A stretch of 64,000 nt of DNA from Ruegeria sp. HKCCD8929 (GTDB taxonomy: Bacteria > Pseudomonadota > Alphaproteobacteria > Rhodobacterales > Rhodobacteraceae). The stretch is taken from positions 32,966 to 96,965 of the forward strand of contig NZ_WPZY01000016.1 of NCBI RefSeq assembly GCF_013031405.1, read 5' to 3'. A program made the translations under genes and the position numbers. Positions 26,842-35,473 of this stretch are shown piece after piece; within the stretch, counting starts at the first letter, position 1, and each line of letters starts with the position of its first letter. A model generated the notes under the pieces. The model was not told where the DNA came from. It made no database searches and was given only the letters and a program-made list of their open reading frames with translations.

Positions 26842-27561
26842 TCACGAGGTTTCGTCAGAGCGCATCGCCGCTGGCAGGGTCCGAACAAGAATGACGATGT
26901 CGTTTGCCATGCTGACGTTTGCGACATAGACGCGATCATAGGCAATCCTGCGTTTGTAGGTGGTGTTGTTGCGGCCATTCACCTGCCACAGGCCGGTGAC
27001 GCCGGGTCGCGCACGCAGATAGTAGCGACTGGAAGGCCCGTAACGGTGCAATTCTTCGCTGGGAACCGGGCGAGGACCGACGAGGCTCATTTCACCGCGA
27101 AGTACGTTGTAGAGTTGCGGCAACTCATCAAGGCTGAATTTCCGCAGGACATGACCAACTGGCGTGACACGGGGGTCGTCCCGCAGCTTCTGGGTCTGCT
27201 CCCATTCGAAACGCGCCTCCGGGTTCTGTTGGAGATGCCGTTGAAGAATTTCAGCGCTGTTCACTTCCATCGTCCGAAACTTCAGGCAGGAAAAGGGCTG
27301 CTTTCGATATCCGACCCTGCGGTGGCGATACAGGATAGGCCCGGGTGATGTGCTGTAGACCAACAAGGCCAGCCCGGCCATGAGCGGCGACAGCACGACA
27401 AGCATGACCAGGGCAACCGCGACGTCGATCGCTCTTTTGGCTCGCCCGCCGACAGGTTCCTCGTACAGCGCCGGGCGGGTCCAAATGACGTGACGCGCTG
27501 GCGAGATTGACGAAACCATGCCCTCGACCGGGGCCGCTTCAGTCTCAATCGGTTTCATCAC
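26842..27561 (-). CDS. exoY: Undecaprenyl-phosphate sugar phosphotransferase (ExoY type)
   Basis: Initiating polyprenyl-phosphate hexose-1-phosphate transferase of 239 residues, with one N-terminal membrane segment (about residues 44-68) and a cytoplasmic catalytic domain. The family motifs are all present: CLKFRTME, LRKFSLDELPQLYNVLRGEMSLVG (in two parts), GPRPVPSEE and RPGVTGLWQVNGRNN. Its short length without extra N-terminal helices matches ExoY rather than WbaP. ExoY transfers galactose-1-phosphate to start the succinoglycan repeat, and this homologue presumably does the same job here. Confidence 0.92.
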   Translation of the reverse strand: MMKPIETEAAPVEGMVSSISPARHVIWTRPALYEEPVGGRAKRAIDVAVALVMLVVLSPLMAGLALLVYSTSPGPILYRHRRVGYRKQPFSCLKFRTMEVNSAEILQRHLQQNPEARFEWEQTQKLRDDPRVTPVGHVLRKFSLDELPQLYNVLRGEMSLVGPRPVPSEELHRYGPSSRYYLRARPGVTGLWQVNGRNNTTYKRRIAYDRVYVANVSMANDIVILVRTLPAAMRSDETS

Positions 27562-27975
27562 ATTCCATCCTCATCTCTCAAGTGCCTGACGCTGCGGTTC
27601 AGCGCGCATGCCGCTTAAAGTTGCAACGGCGATCGCCACAATGGATCAAACCATGCGGGCGAAAGTGATCTGCATCTGGTTACCTTCACCAATACGTGCA
27701 TTCCGACACATGCAGATAAGTTGGGTATGACAAATGCTGCGATTGCAAACCCCAATGTTGGATCAAGCAAGGCACCGCCTATGGTTGCTGAGGCTTTCGC
27801 CGGGATTCCGCACATTGGGATAGGTTCGGTGCATATCTTTTGACTCCGGATGCCTCGCATGCCCGAATCGAAGGCGTATTTTGAACATCTCTCCAGCCAG
27901 GTCCACCAAATACTTGAAGGCGCGACTCGCGCGAAACGAGAGTCGCCCGACGTCGACAATGAGGTAAGCCCGCCT
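27562..27975. other. Divergent promoter region between exoY and a GT4 gene
   Basis: About 414 bases separating the leftward exoY from the rightward GT4 start I favour. The region around 27640-27860 is lower in GC and should hold both promoters. In-frame codons before 27976 are open back to 27850 but lack family resemblance. No clear palindrome was seen. Confidence 0.4.
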
Positions 27976-29031
27976 ATGCGCATTCTCTTCGGAAGCGCCC
28001 ATCCCTACCTGCCGCAGATGTATGGCGGTGCGCAGTCCAGCGCGCATGAGTTGGTTGTCAGACTGCGGGCGCGGGGGCATACCGTGGGTGTTCTGGCCGG
28101 CCTGACCGGTGAAGGCTGGCTGGGCCTGCGCGGGCGGGTTTTGCTGAAACTGAGGCGGCGCGGCTATGTTCGCGATGATGGTCTTGGCTACCCCGTCTTT
28201 CGCGCATGGTTCGCTCAGGACGCAGCGCGTCAGGTTGTGTCCGACTTCAAGGCCGATGTGGCGATTTTCCAATCCCGGCTTCCGGTGCCTCTGGCGCAAT
28301 CGATTGATCGCGCAACGACGCGGACGTTCATCTATTTGCGAAATGTTGAAAACGAGGATCTTGGGGGATCGTTGGCGGAACTATCCAATACCGGTTTCAT
28401 CGCGAACTCGAACTTCACTGCGCGGCGCTTTGCAGAGACGCAAGCGGTTTCCGCCGACGTGATCTACCCGATGATTGAGGCCGAGAAATACCGGGTCACG
28501 ACCGCATGCGAAAACGTGACGTTTATCAATCCCCACCCGAACAAGGGTGTCGATGTTGCGTTGAGGATTGCAGAGGCGTGCCCCGATATTCCGTTTGTTT
28601 TTGTGCGAGGCTGGGGGCTGACCCCGACGCAGGAGGCGCATCTTCAGGACAATCTCGACAGGTTGCCGAATGTGACGCTGCAGCCGTCCACGGACGATAT
28701 GCGCAGCGTCTACAAGAAAGCCCGCATCGTTCTGGCACCCAGTCAATGGGAAGAAGCATTCGGCCGGATCGCCGCCGAGGCACAAGTCAGTGGTATTCCG
28801 GTCGTGGCGTCAAAGATCGGCGGTCTGCCCGAGGCTGTCGGCCCCGGAGGCGTGCTGATCGACAGAGATGCCCCGGTCGAGGTTTGGGCAGAGGCGGTAC
28901 GAACCCTCTGGTACGACGATGGGACATATGCCGACCTGTCCGCAGCCGCTCTTGAACACGCCCAACGTCCCGAGATGAACCCCGAGCATCAGACCGACAG
29001 ATTGCTGGATATCCTGAACCGTTCGACCTGA
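27976..29031 (+). CDS. GT4-family glycosyltransferase
   Basis: GT-B glycosyltransferase of 351 residues starting MRILFGSAHPYLPQMYGG at an ATG preceded by GAGGTAAG. Key segments are TFIYLRNVENEDLGG, FIANSNFTARRFAE, FINPHPNKGVDVALRIAE, LAPSQWEEAFGRIAAEA and GIPVVASKIGGLPEAVG. It is the paralogue of the GT4 at 16720-17814, sharing nearly every motif in the same order, so a duplication within this locus is likely. It faces the ExoF-like gene on the other strand with only 27 bases between. Confidence 0.88.
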   Translation: MRILFGSAHPYLPQMYGGAQSSAHELVVRLRARGHTVGVLAGLTGEGWLGLRGRVLLKLRRRGYVRDDGLGYPVFRAWFAQDAARQVVSDFKADVAIFQSRLPVPLAQSIDRATTRTFIYLRNVENEDLGGSLAELSNTGFIANSNFTARRFAETQAVSADVIYPMIEAEKYRVTTACENVTFINPHPNKGVDVALRIAEACPDIPFVFVRGWGLTPTQEAHLQDNLDRLPNVTLQPSTDDMRSVYKKARIVLAPSQWEEAFGRIAAEAQVSGIPVVASKIGGLPEAVGPGGVLIDRDAPVEVWAEAVRTLWYDDGTYADLSAAALEHAQRPEMNPEHQTDRLLDILNRST

Positions 29032-29058
29032 AACACGGTAGACCGGCACCGGACAACA

Positions 29059-30444
29059 TCAGGACGGTGGAAGCCCGGTGGTCGGTTGAGTCTGCGTCGC
29101 AGAGGGGAGCTTGCCCGGCGGCAAGGTTTCAGTGGTCTCAGGAGACAGCCGTCGCACGGGGATCGTGTCGTTCGGCCCGGGCCGAGCTAGAACAACCTCC
29201 AGGACGTCGCCACCGGCGATCGGGTCGTTGCGTCCGACCACAAAGGTTACAGGTCCGTCCGGCCCGGTTCTGGTGATCTGCAGCGTCAGTGACACCAAAG
29301 CTGAAAGCTCGACCAGCCCATTGCCGGTGCGCTCTGCTTCGGCAAAAAGCGCGGCCTCGGTCTCCATTTTCACGCGCAGTTCGGCGATAGCCGTGCGTTC
29401 ATCCTGTAGTCCCTGAACCCGTTCGCGATCGCGCTGATTGGTCAGATCCAGCCTGTCGCGCCGCGTTTCGCTGAGGCGTTGCTCGGCGCTCAGCCGTGCG
29501 GTTTCAACTTCAAGCAATCTTACCTGTTGGTCTGCAACGGCGCGCTGAAGATTGCTTTCACGGGTAGCAATAGACAGGCCCCGCTCGACAAGGCTGGAGG
29601 CGTTTTCAAGCTCTTCGTTCAGCAAATTCAGTTGCCGCTGACGCAGATCCGCCTGCTGCTGCAACCGTGCTATGCGTTCCAGCAGCAGGGCTTCCAACTC
29701 CTCGATCTGCGCAAGGTTCGACGCAAAGGCGGATTGTTGCGACATCATAATCTTGCGCTCTTGTTCGATCAGTTCGGCACCCAGAGGCGACGAGGCCAGT
29801 TCGGGCGGAACGTCGATCCCGGTTCCAGCTTCTTCCGCCTCGAGCCGCGCGAGCCGGGCCAGCCGCCGCATCTTGTCCAACTCCATCACCCGGTAGTTCC
29901 CAAATGCGTTAAGCGCGTTGCGCTCGCCCCGGACCAGCGCCGAAGAGGCCCGGTTGACTCCGCCCGACAGGCTGAGCGCCTGAAGCACGGTCATCCCCGG
30001 TACATGCAGGTAAGCGCCTGGCGCCCGCACATCGCCCAGCACGTAAATCGGGGCAAATTCCGTGATGGTTACGATGGCCTGCACGTCGGTGCTCAGCCCA
30101 ATGCGGTCCTGGATGCGTCGCGACAATTCAGTACCCAATTCATCCGGCGTCAGCCCGGTTGCCTGAACGCTTCCGATAAGGGGCAGCGAGACCGTGCCCG
30201 TTGCGCTTATCAGGTACGACCCGGCAATCGTATCCCACGAGGTAAAAACCTCGTTCACCGGATCCCAGCGGCCAATCCGGATGTCCAAAGTCTGTTGTGG
30301 TCCGAGCGTCTCGGTCATCGCGGTGTCGTTTTCGGCTTGCGCCGGTGTCAGCATGCCGCCCGCAGTCAGCAGGCACAGCCCAAGAAACCAGGGTTTGCCG
30401 CGCAGGCCAGCGGATGCGGCTTTCAAAAGGATGTCTCTAAGCAT
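29059..30444 (-). CDS. exoF: Polysaccharide export protein (ExoF-like, Wza family)
   Basis: Periplasmic/outer-membrane export protein of about 461 residues. I chose the ATG at 30444 because AGGAG lies 10 bases before it. An ATG at 30462 would contain that site. A signal peptide runs to about TPAQAEN. There is no lipobox cysteine, unlike Wza but as in ExoF. The Poly_export domain covers about residues 40-120, followed by a beta-grasp SLBB repeat (VYVLGDVRAPGAY-like, about 130-200). A long coiled coil follows (about 215-370), then a final beta domain. It starts 8 bases inside the end of the ExoP-like gene. Confidence 0.85.
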   Translation of the reverse strand: MLRDILLKAASAGLRGKPWFLGLCLLTAGGMLTPAQAENDTAMTETLGPQQTLDIRIGRWDPVNEVFTSWDTIAGSYLISATGTVSLPLIGSVQATGLTPDELGTELSRRIQDRIGLSTDVQAIVTITEFAPIYVLGDVRAPGAYLHVPGMTVLQALSLSGGVNRASSALVRGERNALNAFGNYRVMELDKMRRLARLARLEAEEAGTGIDVPPELASSPLGAELIEQERKIMMSQQSAFASNLAQIEELEALLLERIARLQQQADLRQRQLNLLNEELENASSLVERGLSIATRESNLQRAVADQQVRLLEVETARLSAEQRLSETRRDRLDLTNQRDRERVQGLQDERTAIAELRVKMETEAALFAEAERTGNGLVELSALVSLTLQITRTGPDGPVTFVVGRNDPIAGGDVLEVVLARPGPNDTIPVRRLSPETTETLPPGKLPSATQTQPTTGLPPS

Positions 30445-32653
30445 TGATCTTGAGCTCCTCATAACTGCCGGGGCTTACATATCGCCTTGCCTTCGCAAGG
30501 TTGGCGTCTTCGAGAACCGTTGTTGTCAAAGCATCGCTGAAGCGTGGATGATCCAGCAATGCGTCCGAGACAAATCGCGGCAGGACCTTTCCCCAGGGGA
30601 TGCGCAGAAGGGTGCTGTCATAGGCCCATGCGTGCGGATCCGACTGGCTTGCCTGGCTCAACGGATCCATGACGACCAGCACAAAGCTGAAACTGGCGCG
30701 CAGTTCCCTGGCCAACAGGGTTTGGTCGCTGTTTTCAATGCCAGCCCCGGGTGCCGCGCGCACGCCGTCAAGGGCATCCTGCAGGCTGATGGATTCAATA
30801 TGGTTCAGCGCCTTGGCAGGCAATGCTTCTGGTGGCGGTCGTTCAAAAACAACCATGACCCGGCATATGCCGTTGCGGGATAGCCGGTTGGCCAGTTCCA
30901 GGGGCAGGTCATATGTCTTTTTCACGCCCGGTGTCAGCGGAGCGATTCCGATCAGCAAGCCCTTTGATTTCAGCGCGTTGGCTTCGCATGCCTGCGCCAG
31001 GCGTTCAACGGTTCGCGCGTATGTGTTTGCCGCGCCTGCATCGCGCAGGCTCGCAGTGTCCGGCAGCATTCCCGCGCAACTCACACCCACATCCTGCCAC
31101 AGCTCCGAGACGGTCCGCACAGGTCTCGGGACCAACTCGCGTGCCGTTCCGGCCAATGCCCCCAAAAGACCACCCAACAAAAGGCCGGCAAACAGCATCG
31201 CCTTTTTGCGGGGGCTGGACGGGTCTTTGGGGACTTCGGCGGGCGAGATGATCTTGATGGATGCGATGGGAAAATTCTGTTGCTGCATCGTGACTTCGAG
31301 TCGGGCCAGATAGTCCCGATAGACCTGCGCATAGGTTTCCGAGATGGCTTCGAGCTGTTGCAGTCTGCCACGAAGCGACACGTTCAGATCCGACGTGCCT
31401 GTTGTTGCTTCGAGATCCGAACGCAAAGATTGTTCCCGTCCGCGTGCCATGCTGTATGCAATGCGGGCGGCCTCGGTCGCCTGTTCCAGTTCGACCAGCA
31501 GGGCATCCGCCAGAACCTGAATTCTGTCATTCAACTGCTGCGCCTGCGGGTGGGTTTCGCCGAACTGGCCGGCGATCCGGCGATAGCTTTGGCTTGCGCT
31601 CAGATATTCGCGCCGCACCTCATCGCTGACCCCGGTAATGAGGCCCTCGACAAACGGGACCGCAATGATGTCTCCGTTGTCCTTGGCGCGGGCCAGTAGC
31701 GACTCCATGCTGCCGAGATAGGCTTCAGCCTCGGCGGCGGATGCGGCAGCATCCACAAGCTCGCTGGCCAGTTCCGATTGCTGTTGTTCCGTCAGCAGGT
31801 CGCCACGCGCCTGCACCAGATCGTTTTCGGTGCGGAATTCCTGCAGGGCCGAGGTGGCCTCGATACTCTTTTGTTCCAGCACCTCCAGACGCTCGCGCAG
31901 CCATGCTTCGGCCTTGGCGGCGACCTCATCTGTCGTCTCAAGCTGAAAGTTTTCATAAGCTAACCCATAGCCGCGCGCAATCAGTGCCGCGCGCCTCGGG
32001 TCAAAATCCGAGAACCCGATTTCGATTACAAGGCTGCGGCCGGACCGCGAGACCGAAAGCCTGTCGCGCAATATCCGCACCGCACGATCGCGATCCGTAA
32101 CTTCAAGGTTGAAGTCGGGGATTTGGGGTTCCTGTGCACTGGTTTCCCGGGACTCCGATGTAGCGGCATCGCTCCGGGCGGGCGGGTCAGGTGTCAGCAG
32201 CCGCGCCAGCGGGCGGGTAACTGACGAAATCATCCGGTTCATTTTTTCCGTTATGCCAAGTGGCGGTGACAGGAAATCCGCGTCCTGATCGAGTTTCAGC
32301 AGGTCGACAACCCGATAGGCCAGAGCGCGGGACTTGATGATCTCAATCTCGCTTTGAACCGCGGTATCCGAGCGAACGGCGTTGGGCAGCGGTGATACCT
32401 CGTTCAGCAGTTCGGCGCGTTCTTCATCTAGCAGTACCGTTTCAACAGCCGTATAGCGTGGCACGGATCCCAGGATCATCAGGACCGCGAACGCCACGCC
32501 GACAATCGCGCATGTCATCACCAAAGGGGTCTGCCGCCTGACGGCCCGCATCATGGCGCCCATGTCGAGGCGCATATCGTCCCGGGATCCGGCAGGCGGA
32601 TAGGCATTGTTCTTTGTCCAGGTAATGCGCCTTTCTTTCACGGGTTCGTTCAT
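30437..32653 (-). CDS. exoP: Chain-length determinant/co-polymerase with degenerate kinase-like domain (ExoP-like)
   Basis: Wzz-type polysaccharide co-polymerase of 738 residues. Membrane helices lie at about 37-58 and 482-503, with a long coiled-coil periplasmic part between. The proline-rich stretch before the second helix (ISPAEVPKDPSSPRKK) is characteristic of the family. The C-terminal cytoplasmic part (about 520-738) sits where a tyrosine autokinase should be, but the Walker A position reads PLTPGVKKTYDL rather than GxxxxGKS/T. No Walker A' aspartate or tyrosine-rich tail is evident. It is probably inactive as a kinase. It is cotranscribed with exoF and lies downstream of exoQ. Confidence 0.85.
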   Translation of the reverse strand: MNEPVKERRITWTKNNAYPPAGSRDDMRLDMGAMMRAVRRQTPLVMTCAIVGVAFAVLMILGSVPRYTAVETVLLDEERAELLNEVSPLPNAVRSDTAVQSEIEIIKSRALAYRVVDLLKLDQDADFLSPPLGITEKMNRMISSVTRPLARLLTPDPPARSDAATSESRETSAQEPQIPDFNLEVTDRDRAVRILRDRLSVSRSGRSLVIEIGFSDFDPRRAALIARGYGLAYENFQLETTDEVAAKAEAWLRERLEVLEQKSIEATSALQEFRTENDLVQARGDLLTEQQQSELASELVDAAASAAEAEAYLGSMESLLARAKDNGDIIAVPFVEGLITGVSDEVRREYLSASQSYRRIAGQFGETHPQAQQLNDRIQVLADALLVELEQATEAARIAYSMARGREQSLRSDLEATTGTSDLNVSLRGRLQQLEAISETYAQVYRDYLARLEVTMQQQNFPIASIKIISPAEVPKDPSSPRKKAMLFAGLLLGGLLGALAGTARELVPRPVRTVSELWQDVGVSCAGMLPDTASLRDAGAANTYARTVERLAQACEANALKSKGLLIGIAPLTPGVKKTYDLPLELANRLSRNGICRVMVVFERPPPEALPAKALNHIESISLQDALDGVRAAPGAGIENSDQTLLARELRASFSFVLVVMDPLSQASQSDPHAWAYDSTLLRIPWGKVLPRFVSDALLDHPRFSDALTTTVLEDANLAKARRYVSPGSYEELKINA

Positions 32654-32758
32654 GTCAGGAACTCCATGATGCCCTCGGTGCGCCGCACCTCATCCCTTGT
32701 TTCGGATCGAGATTGAACCGGCTTTGCTGCACATGAGGGTTTTCGTGTGTTGGAGAAT

Positions 32759-34054
32759 TCATTCAAAGACTCCGATTAATCTGCCCAGGGAGGGATGTTG
32801 CGTCGGCCGCACCGGCATCGACGGATGCGCTGCGTTTCGAATGCTGCGATGGTGATCAAACAAGCGTAGGAGGATGAAGGCCACCAGGAACGAACCGACG
32901 GTATGCGGGGTGACGAAGTCGACTTCGGCGACCGATCGCACCACAAACAGGACCGCCAGACCGGCAAAGAGTATGAGCGACCCCACGCTCTTTCGGCCCA
33001 GAGCGGCGCTAACTGGCATGATGATCAGCAGCAGGCACAGCGCCGTGACCAGCCCCAAACCGACCAAGCCGGTCCCTACGTAGGTTTCGATCAATGCATT
33101 GTGGAAATGAAACCCGGACCGCGCGGTGATGTAAAATGCATCCCACAGCGTTTCAGCCTCAGGGCGACCGTGAACCCAAAAGGAGTTGTACCCAAGGCCC
33201 AGAACCGGCTGCTCGGCCCCAAATTCAAACGCCTTGCTCCACAGATATGTCCGGCCGGTCAGGGTCGCGTCCTTGCCAAAAGCCGCAAGAACCGCATCGA
33301 ATACTCCCATGTGATGCGAGGCCAGGACCAACGTGGCAATTGCTGTTGCAGCCAATAGAACCGAGGCGCGGCGCAGCCAGGGGGCCAAAAGCATGACAAA
33401 CCCAGCAAACAACATCGCGGCACCTGCGGCCGAAGCAGAGAGTAGGGAAGTGGCGGAATCCGACAACCACAGCATGACAAGCCCAAGTGCTACGGTACCC
33501 GCGCACAATGGTGCCAACGCCCTTGGGATGCGAAATACCCAGCCAAGCGACAATGAGAATATGATTGCAAGGGTCGCGAAATATCCCAGTTGATTTTTGG
33601 ATGAAAACGCGCCGTTAAAGGCAAAATCTCCATCGATGTAATCGTAAGAGTGTCCCCCGCTCGCCGTCGAATAGAGCAGGACAAGCAGCCCCCCGATAGT
33701 GCCCCCAAGCGCGAGGTTGCCGGGTGCTGTGATCCGCGCCGCAACCAACCCCGCGAACACGGTAATGGTATACTGGATCGACGCGCGCAAAGTGGCGGGC
33801 CAAGCATCACTCCAAATGGTGGACAGCATAAAGAACAGTGGGATCAGCAAGAGTAAAATCACTGGCCCAGGGCGGCGCAACAGAATGCCGGGCGCGAGTG
33901 CAAAGGGCAAAAGCCAGCAACCGTAGAAGGCCAGGATCGAAAGCGGACCGAAATTCACCGAATAGGCGAAAACGATTATCGACAGCACGACGCATGGAAC
34001 AACATAAGTCGTGTTCTGTTCGGGATCGACGATTGATGCCAACCTGATATTCAT
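32759..34054 (-). CDS. exoQ: O-antigen ligase/polymerase-like membrane protein (ExoQ-like)
   Basis: Polytopic membrane protein of about 431 residues from the ATG at 34054 (MNIRLASIVDPEQ). The open frame extends to 34135, but that N-terminal part is arginine-rich and unlike the family. About ten to twelve hydrophobic segments are visible. The periplasmic-loop motif of the Wzy_C/O-antigen ligase family is seen in GRTYLWSKAFEFGAEQPVLGLG (about residues 263-285) and FHFHNALIETYVGTGLVGL. By position between exoP and exoK homologues it is the likely polymerase of the repeat units. Confidence 0.85.
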   Translation of the reverse strand: MNIRLASIVDPEQNTTYVVPCVVLSIIVFAYSVNFGPLSILAFYGCWLLPFALAPGILLRRPGPVILLLLIPLFFMLSTIWSDAWPATLRASIQYTITVFAGLVAARITAPGNLALGGTIGGLLVLLYSTASGGHSYDYIDGDFAFNGAFSSKNQLGYFATLAIIFSLSLGWVFRIPRALAPLCAGTVALGLVMLWLSDSATSLLSASAAGAAMLFAGFVMLLAPWLRRASVLLAATAIATLVLASHHMGVFDAVLAAFGKDATLTGRTYLWSKAFEFGAEQPVLGLGYNSFWVHGRPEAETLWDAFYITARSGFHFHNALIETYVGTGLVGLGLVTALCLLLIIMPVSAALGRKSVGSLILFAGLAVLFVVRSVAEVDFVTPHTVGSFLVAFILLRLFDHHRSIRNAAHPSMPVRPTQHPSLGRLIGVFE

Positions 34055-34319
34055 CTGAAAGCAGCCTGTCGTCTTCTGACTACCGGTCCTGCTGCGACTG
34101 GGTCTGGCAATGGCATCTGATCGGTCGCGACCCAACGGCGTTCATGTCCTTGGCACGCAGGACGGCGCCACCAGAGGGTTTGACCGCGTAACCACGGGCG
34201 ATGATGATGTGAAGCGATACCAGCGGCGCCCAGGCTCCCAATATTTGGGCGCTCTGAGAAGCACGCGGGCGAACGGGTGTCGTTCGCCTGTGAAGATCGT
34301 ATGCGGCCCCGTTCCGTCA

Positions 34320-35105
34320 TTACGGTGCATCTATCCCGTCTTTGCACAGCAACGATTGGTCAAACGCGCACGCGCTGCCCAGTTTGGTGTAGGCTGCCCA
34401 GTCAACCTCGAGAACCTTTGGCGCGGACTCCGCCTTGAACGCGCCCATCCAACTGACGAGCGTGTCGGTCGACCACAAGCTGAGATACATTTTCTGCGGT
34501 TCGTTCGGCAATTTGTCGCCGCGCACATCCCGGATCAGCTCGCCATCAATAAACCAGCGTATCCGCCCAGGTTCCCAGATGAACGCATAGTCGTGAAACG
34601 CCTCGTCATCCGGCATGCTCTGCAGATCCGCATTGTGGCTATCACCCTTGAAATGAAAATTGGTCTGCAACACTGGTGAATTCGGCGCAATGAACTCGAA
34701 GTCGATTTCATTATGCGGCCGGTCCTGGGGTGACCCGATGAACGTGAACATATTGGCGTTCATTCCGCGCGCATAAGGGACCTTGATCCGCGCCTCGAAG
34801 GTTCCATATCCCAAACGGTCGTTCGTTTGTATCTCACCGCAACTGAAGTCGCGATCCTGCTTTGCGTTTGCAGTCAGTGATAACAACAGCTTACCGCCTT
34901 CGACCTTGACCCGGTTCCGGTGCCAAAGGCAGCTCTGGTAGTCGCCGTTGGCCCAGCCGCTCGAGACATACCACCTGCTGTCAGCCAACTGATCGAACGG
35001 CTCGAAAAACGATGCGCCTTCCTGCGATTGCGCGCCGGATGGTGCGGCAAGGCAGGTTATCAGTACGGTTGTAGCAAAACAGACTCGTAAGCGATGCGTG
35101 ACCAT
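34320..35105 (-). CDS. exoK: GH16 endo-beta-glycanase (ExoK-like)
   Basis: Secreted glycoside hydrolase family 16 enzyme of 261 residues. It has a signal peptide (about 1-26, ending APSGAQS). The catalytic motif is HNEIDFEF, with the nucleophile Glu133, Asp135 and acid/base Glu137 in the beta-bulge-free lichenase/ExoK arrangement. Upstream, GTFEARIKVPYARGMNANMFTF is typical of the family. In Sinorhizobium ExoK trims succinoglycan to lower molecular weight, and a homologue at the end of this locus suggests the polymer has beta-1,3/1,4-glucosyl links. It is transcribed leftward ahead of exoQ. Confidence 0.9.
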   Translation of the reverse strand: MVTHRLRVCFATTVLITCLAAPSGAQSQEGASFFEPFDQLADSRWYVSSGWANGDYQSCLWHRNRVKVEGGKLLLSLTANAKQDRDFSCGEIQTNDRLGYGTFEARIKVPYARGMNANMFTFIGSPQDRPHNEIDFEFIAPNSPVLQTNFHFKGDSHNADLQSMPDDEAFHDYAFIWEPGRIRWFIDGELIRDVRGDKLPNEPQKMYLSLWSTDTLVSWMGAFKAESAPKVLEVDWAAYTKLGSACAFDQSLLCKDGIDAP

Positions 35106-35473
35106 GACTGCAACTACTCCGTTTCAGGGAAGCGAGTCGTCATGCACAAGGCTAATTCCTTGCGAGAATACAGACCAACACCAATCACCCGGTACGCGAT
35201 GATCCGCCGAAGGCACTCACCCGGGAGATTTGTAAACCCGAGCCCGCCAGGGGCCAGGACACTTGATTGATGGGAGCCCTCGTTGAGGGGGCACGGCTAC
35301 TGGGGTTAACCCGCTACCGCGAGCCGCACATGCTCATTATCTGTGGAGTTGCATCTTTCGAAGTCAAAAATATCCCGGCGGTGTGTGTCTGGTTTTAAGC
35401 GCGTCTGGGGTCCAGTGCGCGCTCGGATTTTTTGCGAAACCGCCGCGAGAAGCACCCTCAAAGACCGCTGCAC
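35106..35473. other. Intergenic region upstream of exoK
   Basis: 368 bases between the end of the hydrolase gene and the start of exoK, both on the minus strand. It probably holds the exoK promoter. Apart from a short CCCTC-GAGGG hairpin near 35277 I see nothing definite. A 76-codon open frame here has no recognisable features. Confidence 0.4.

Noticed and set aside
29479..30447. 322-codon plus-strand frame opposite exoF
   Set aside because: Antisense to a coiled-coil coding region. Its glutamine/arginine-rich composition mirrors the coiled coil.
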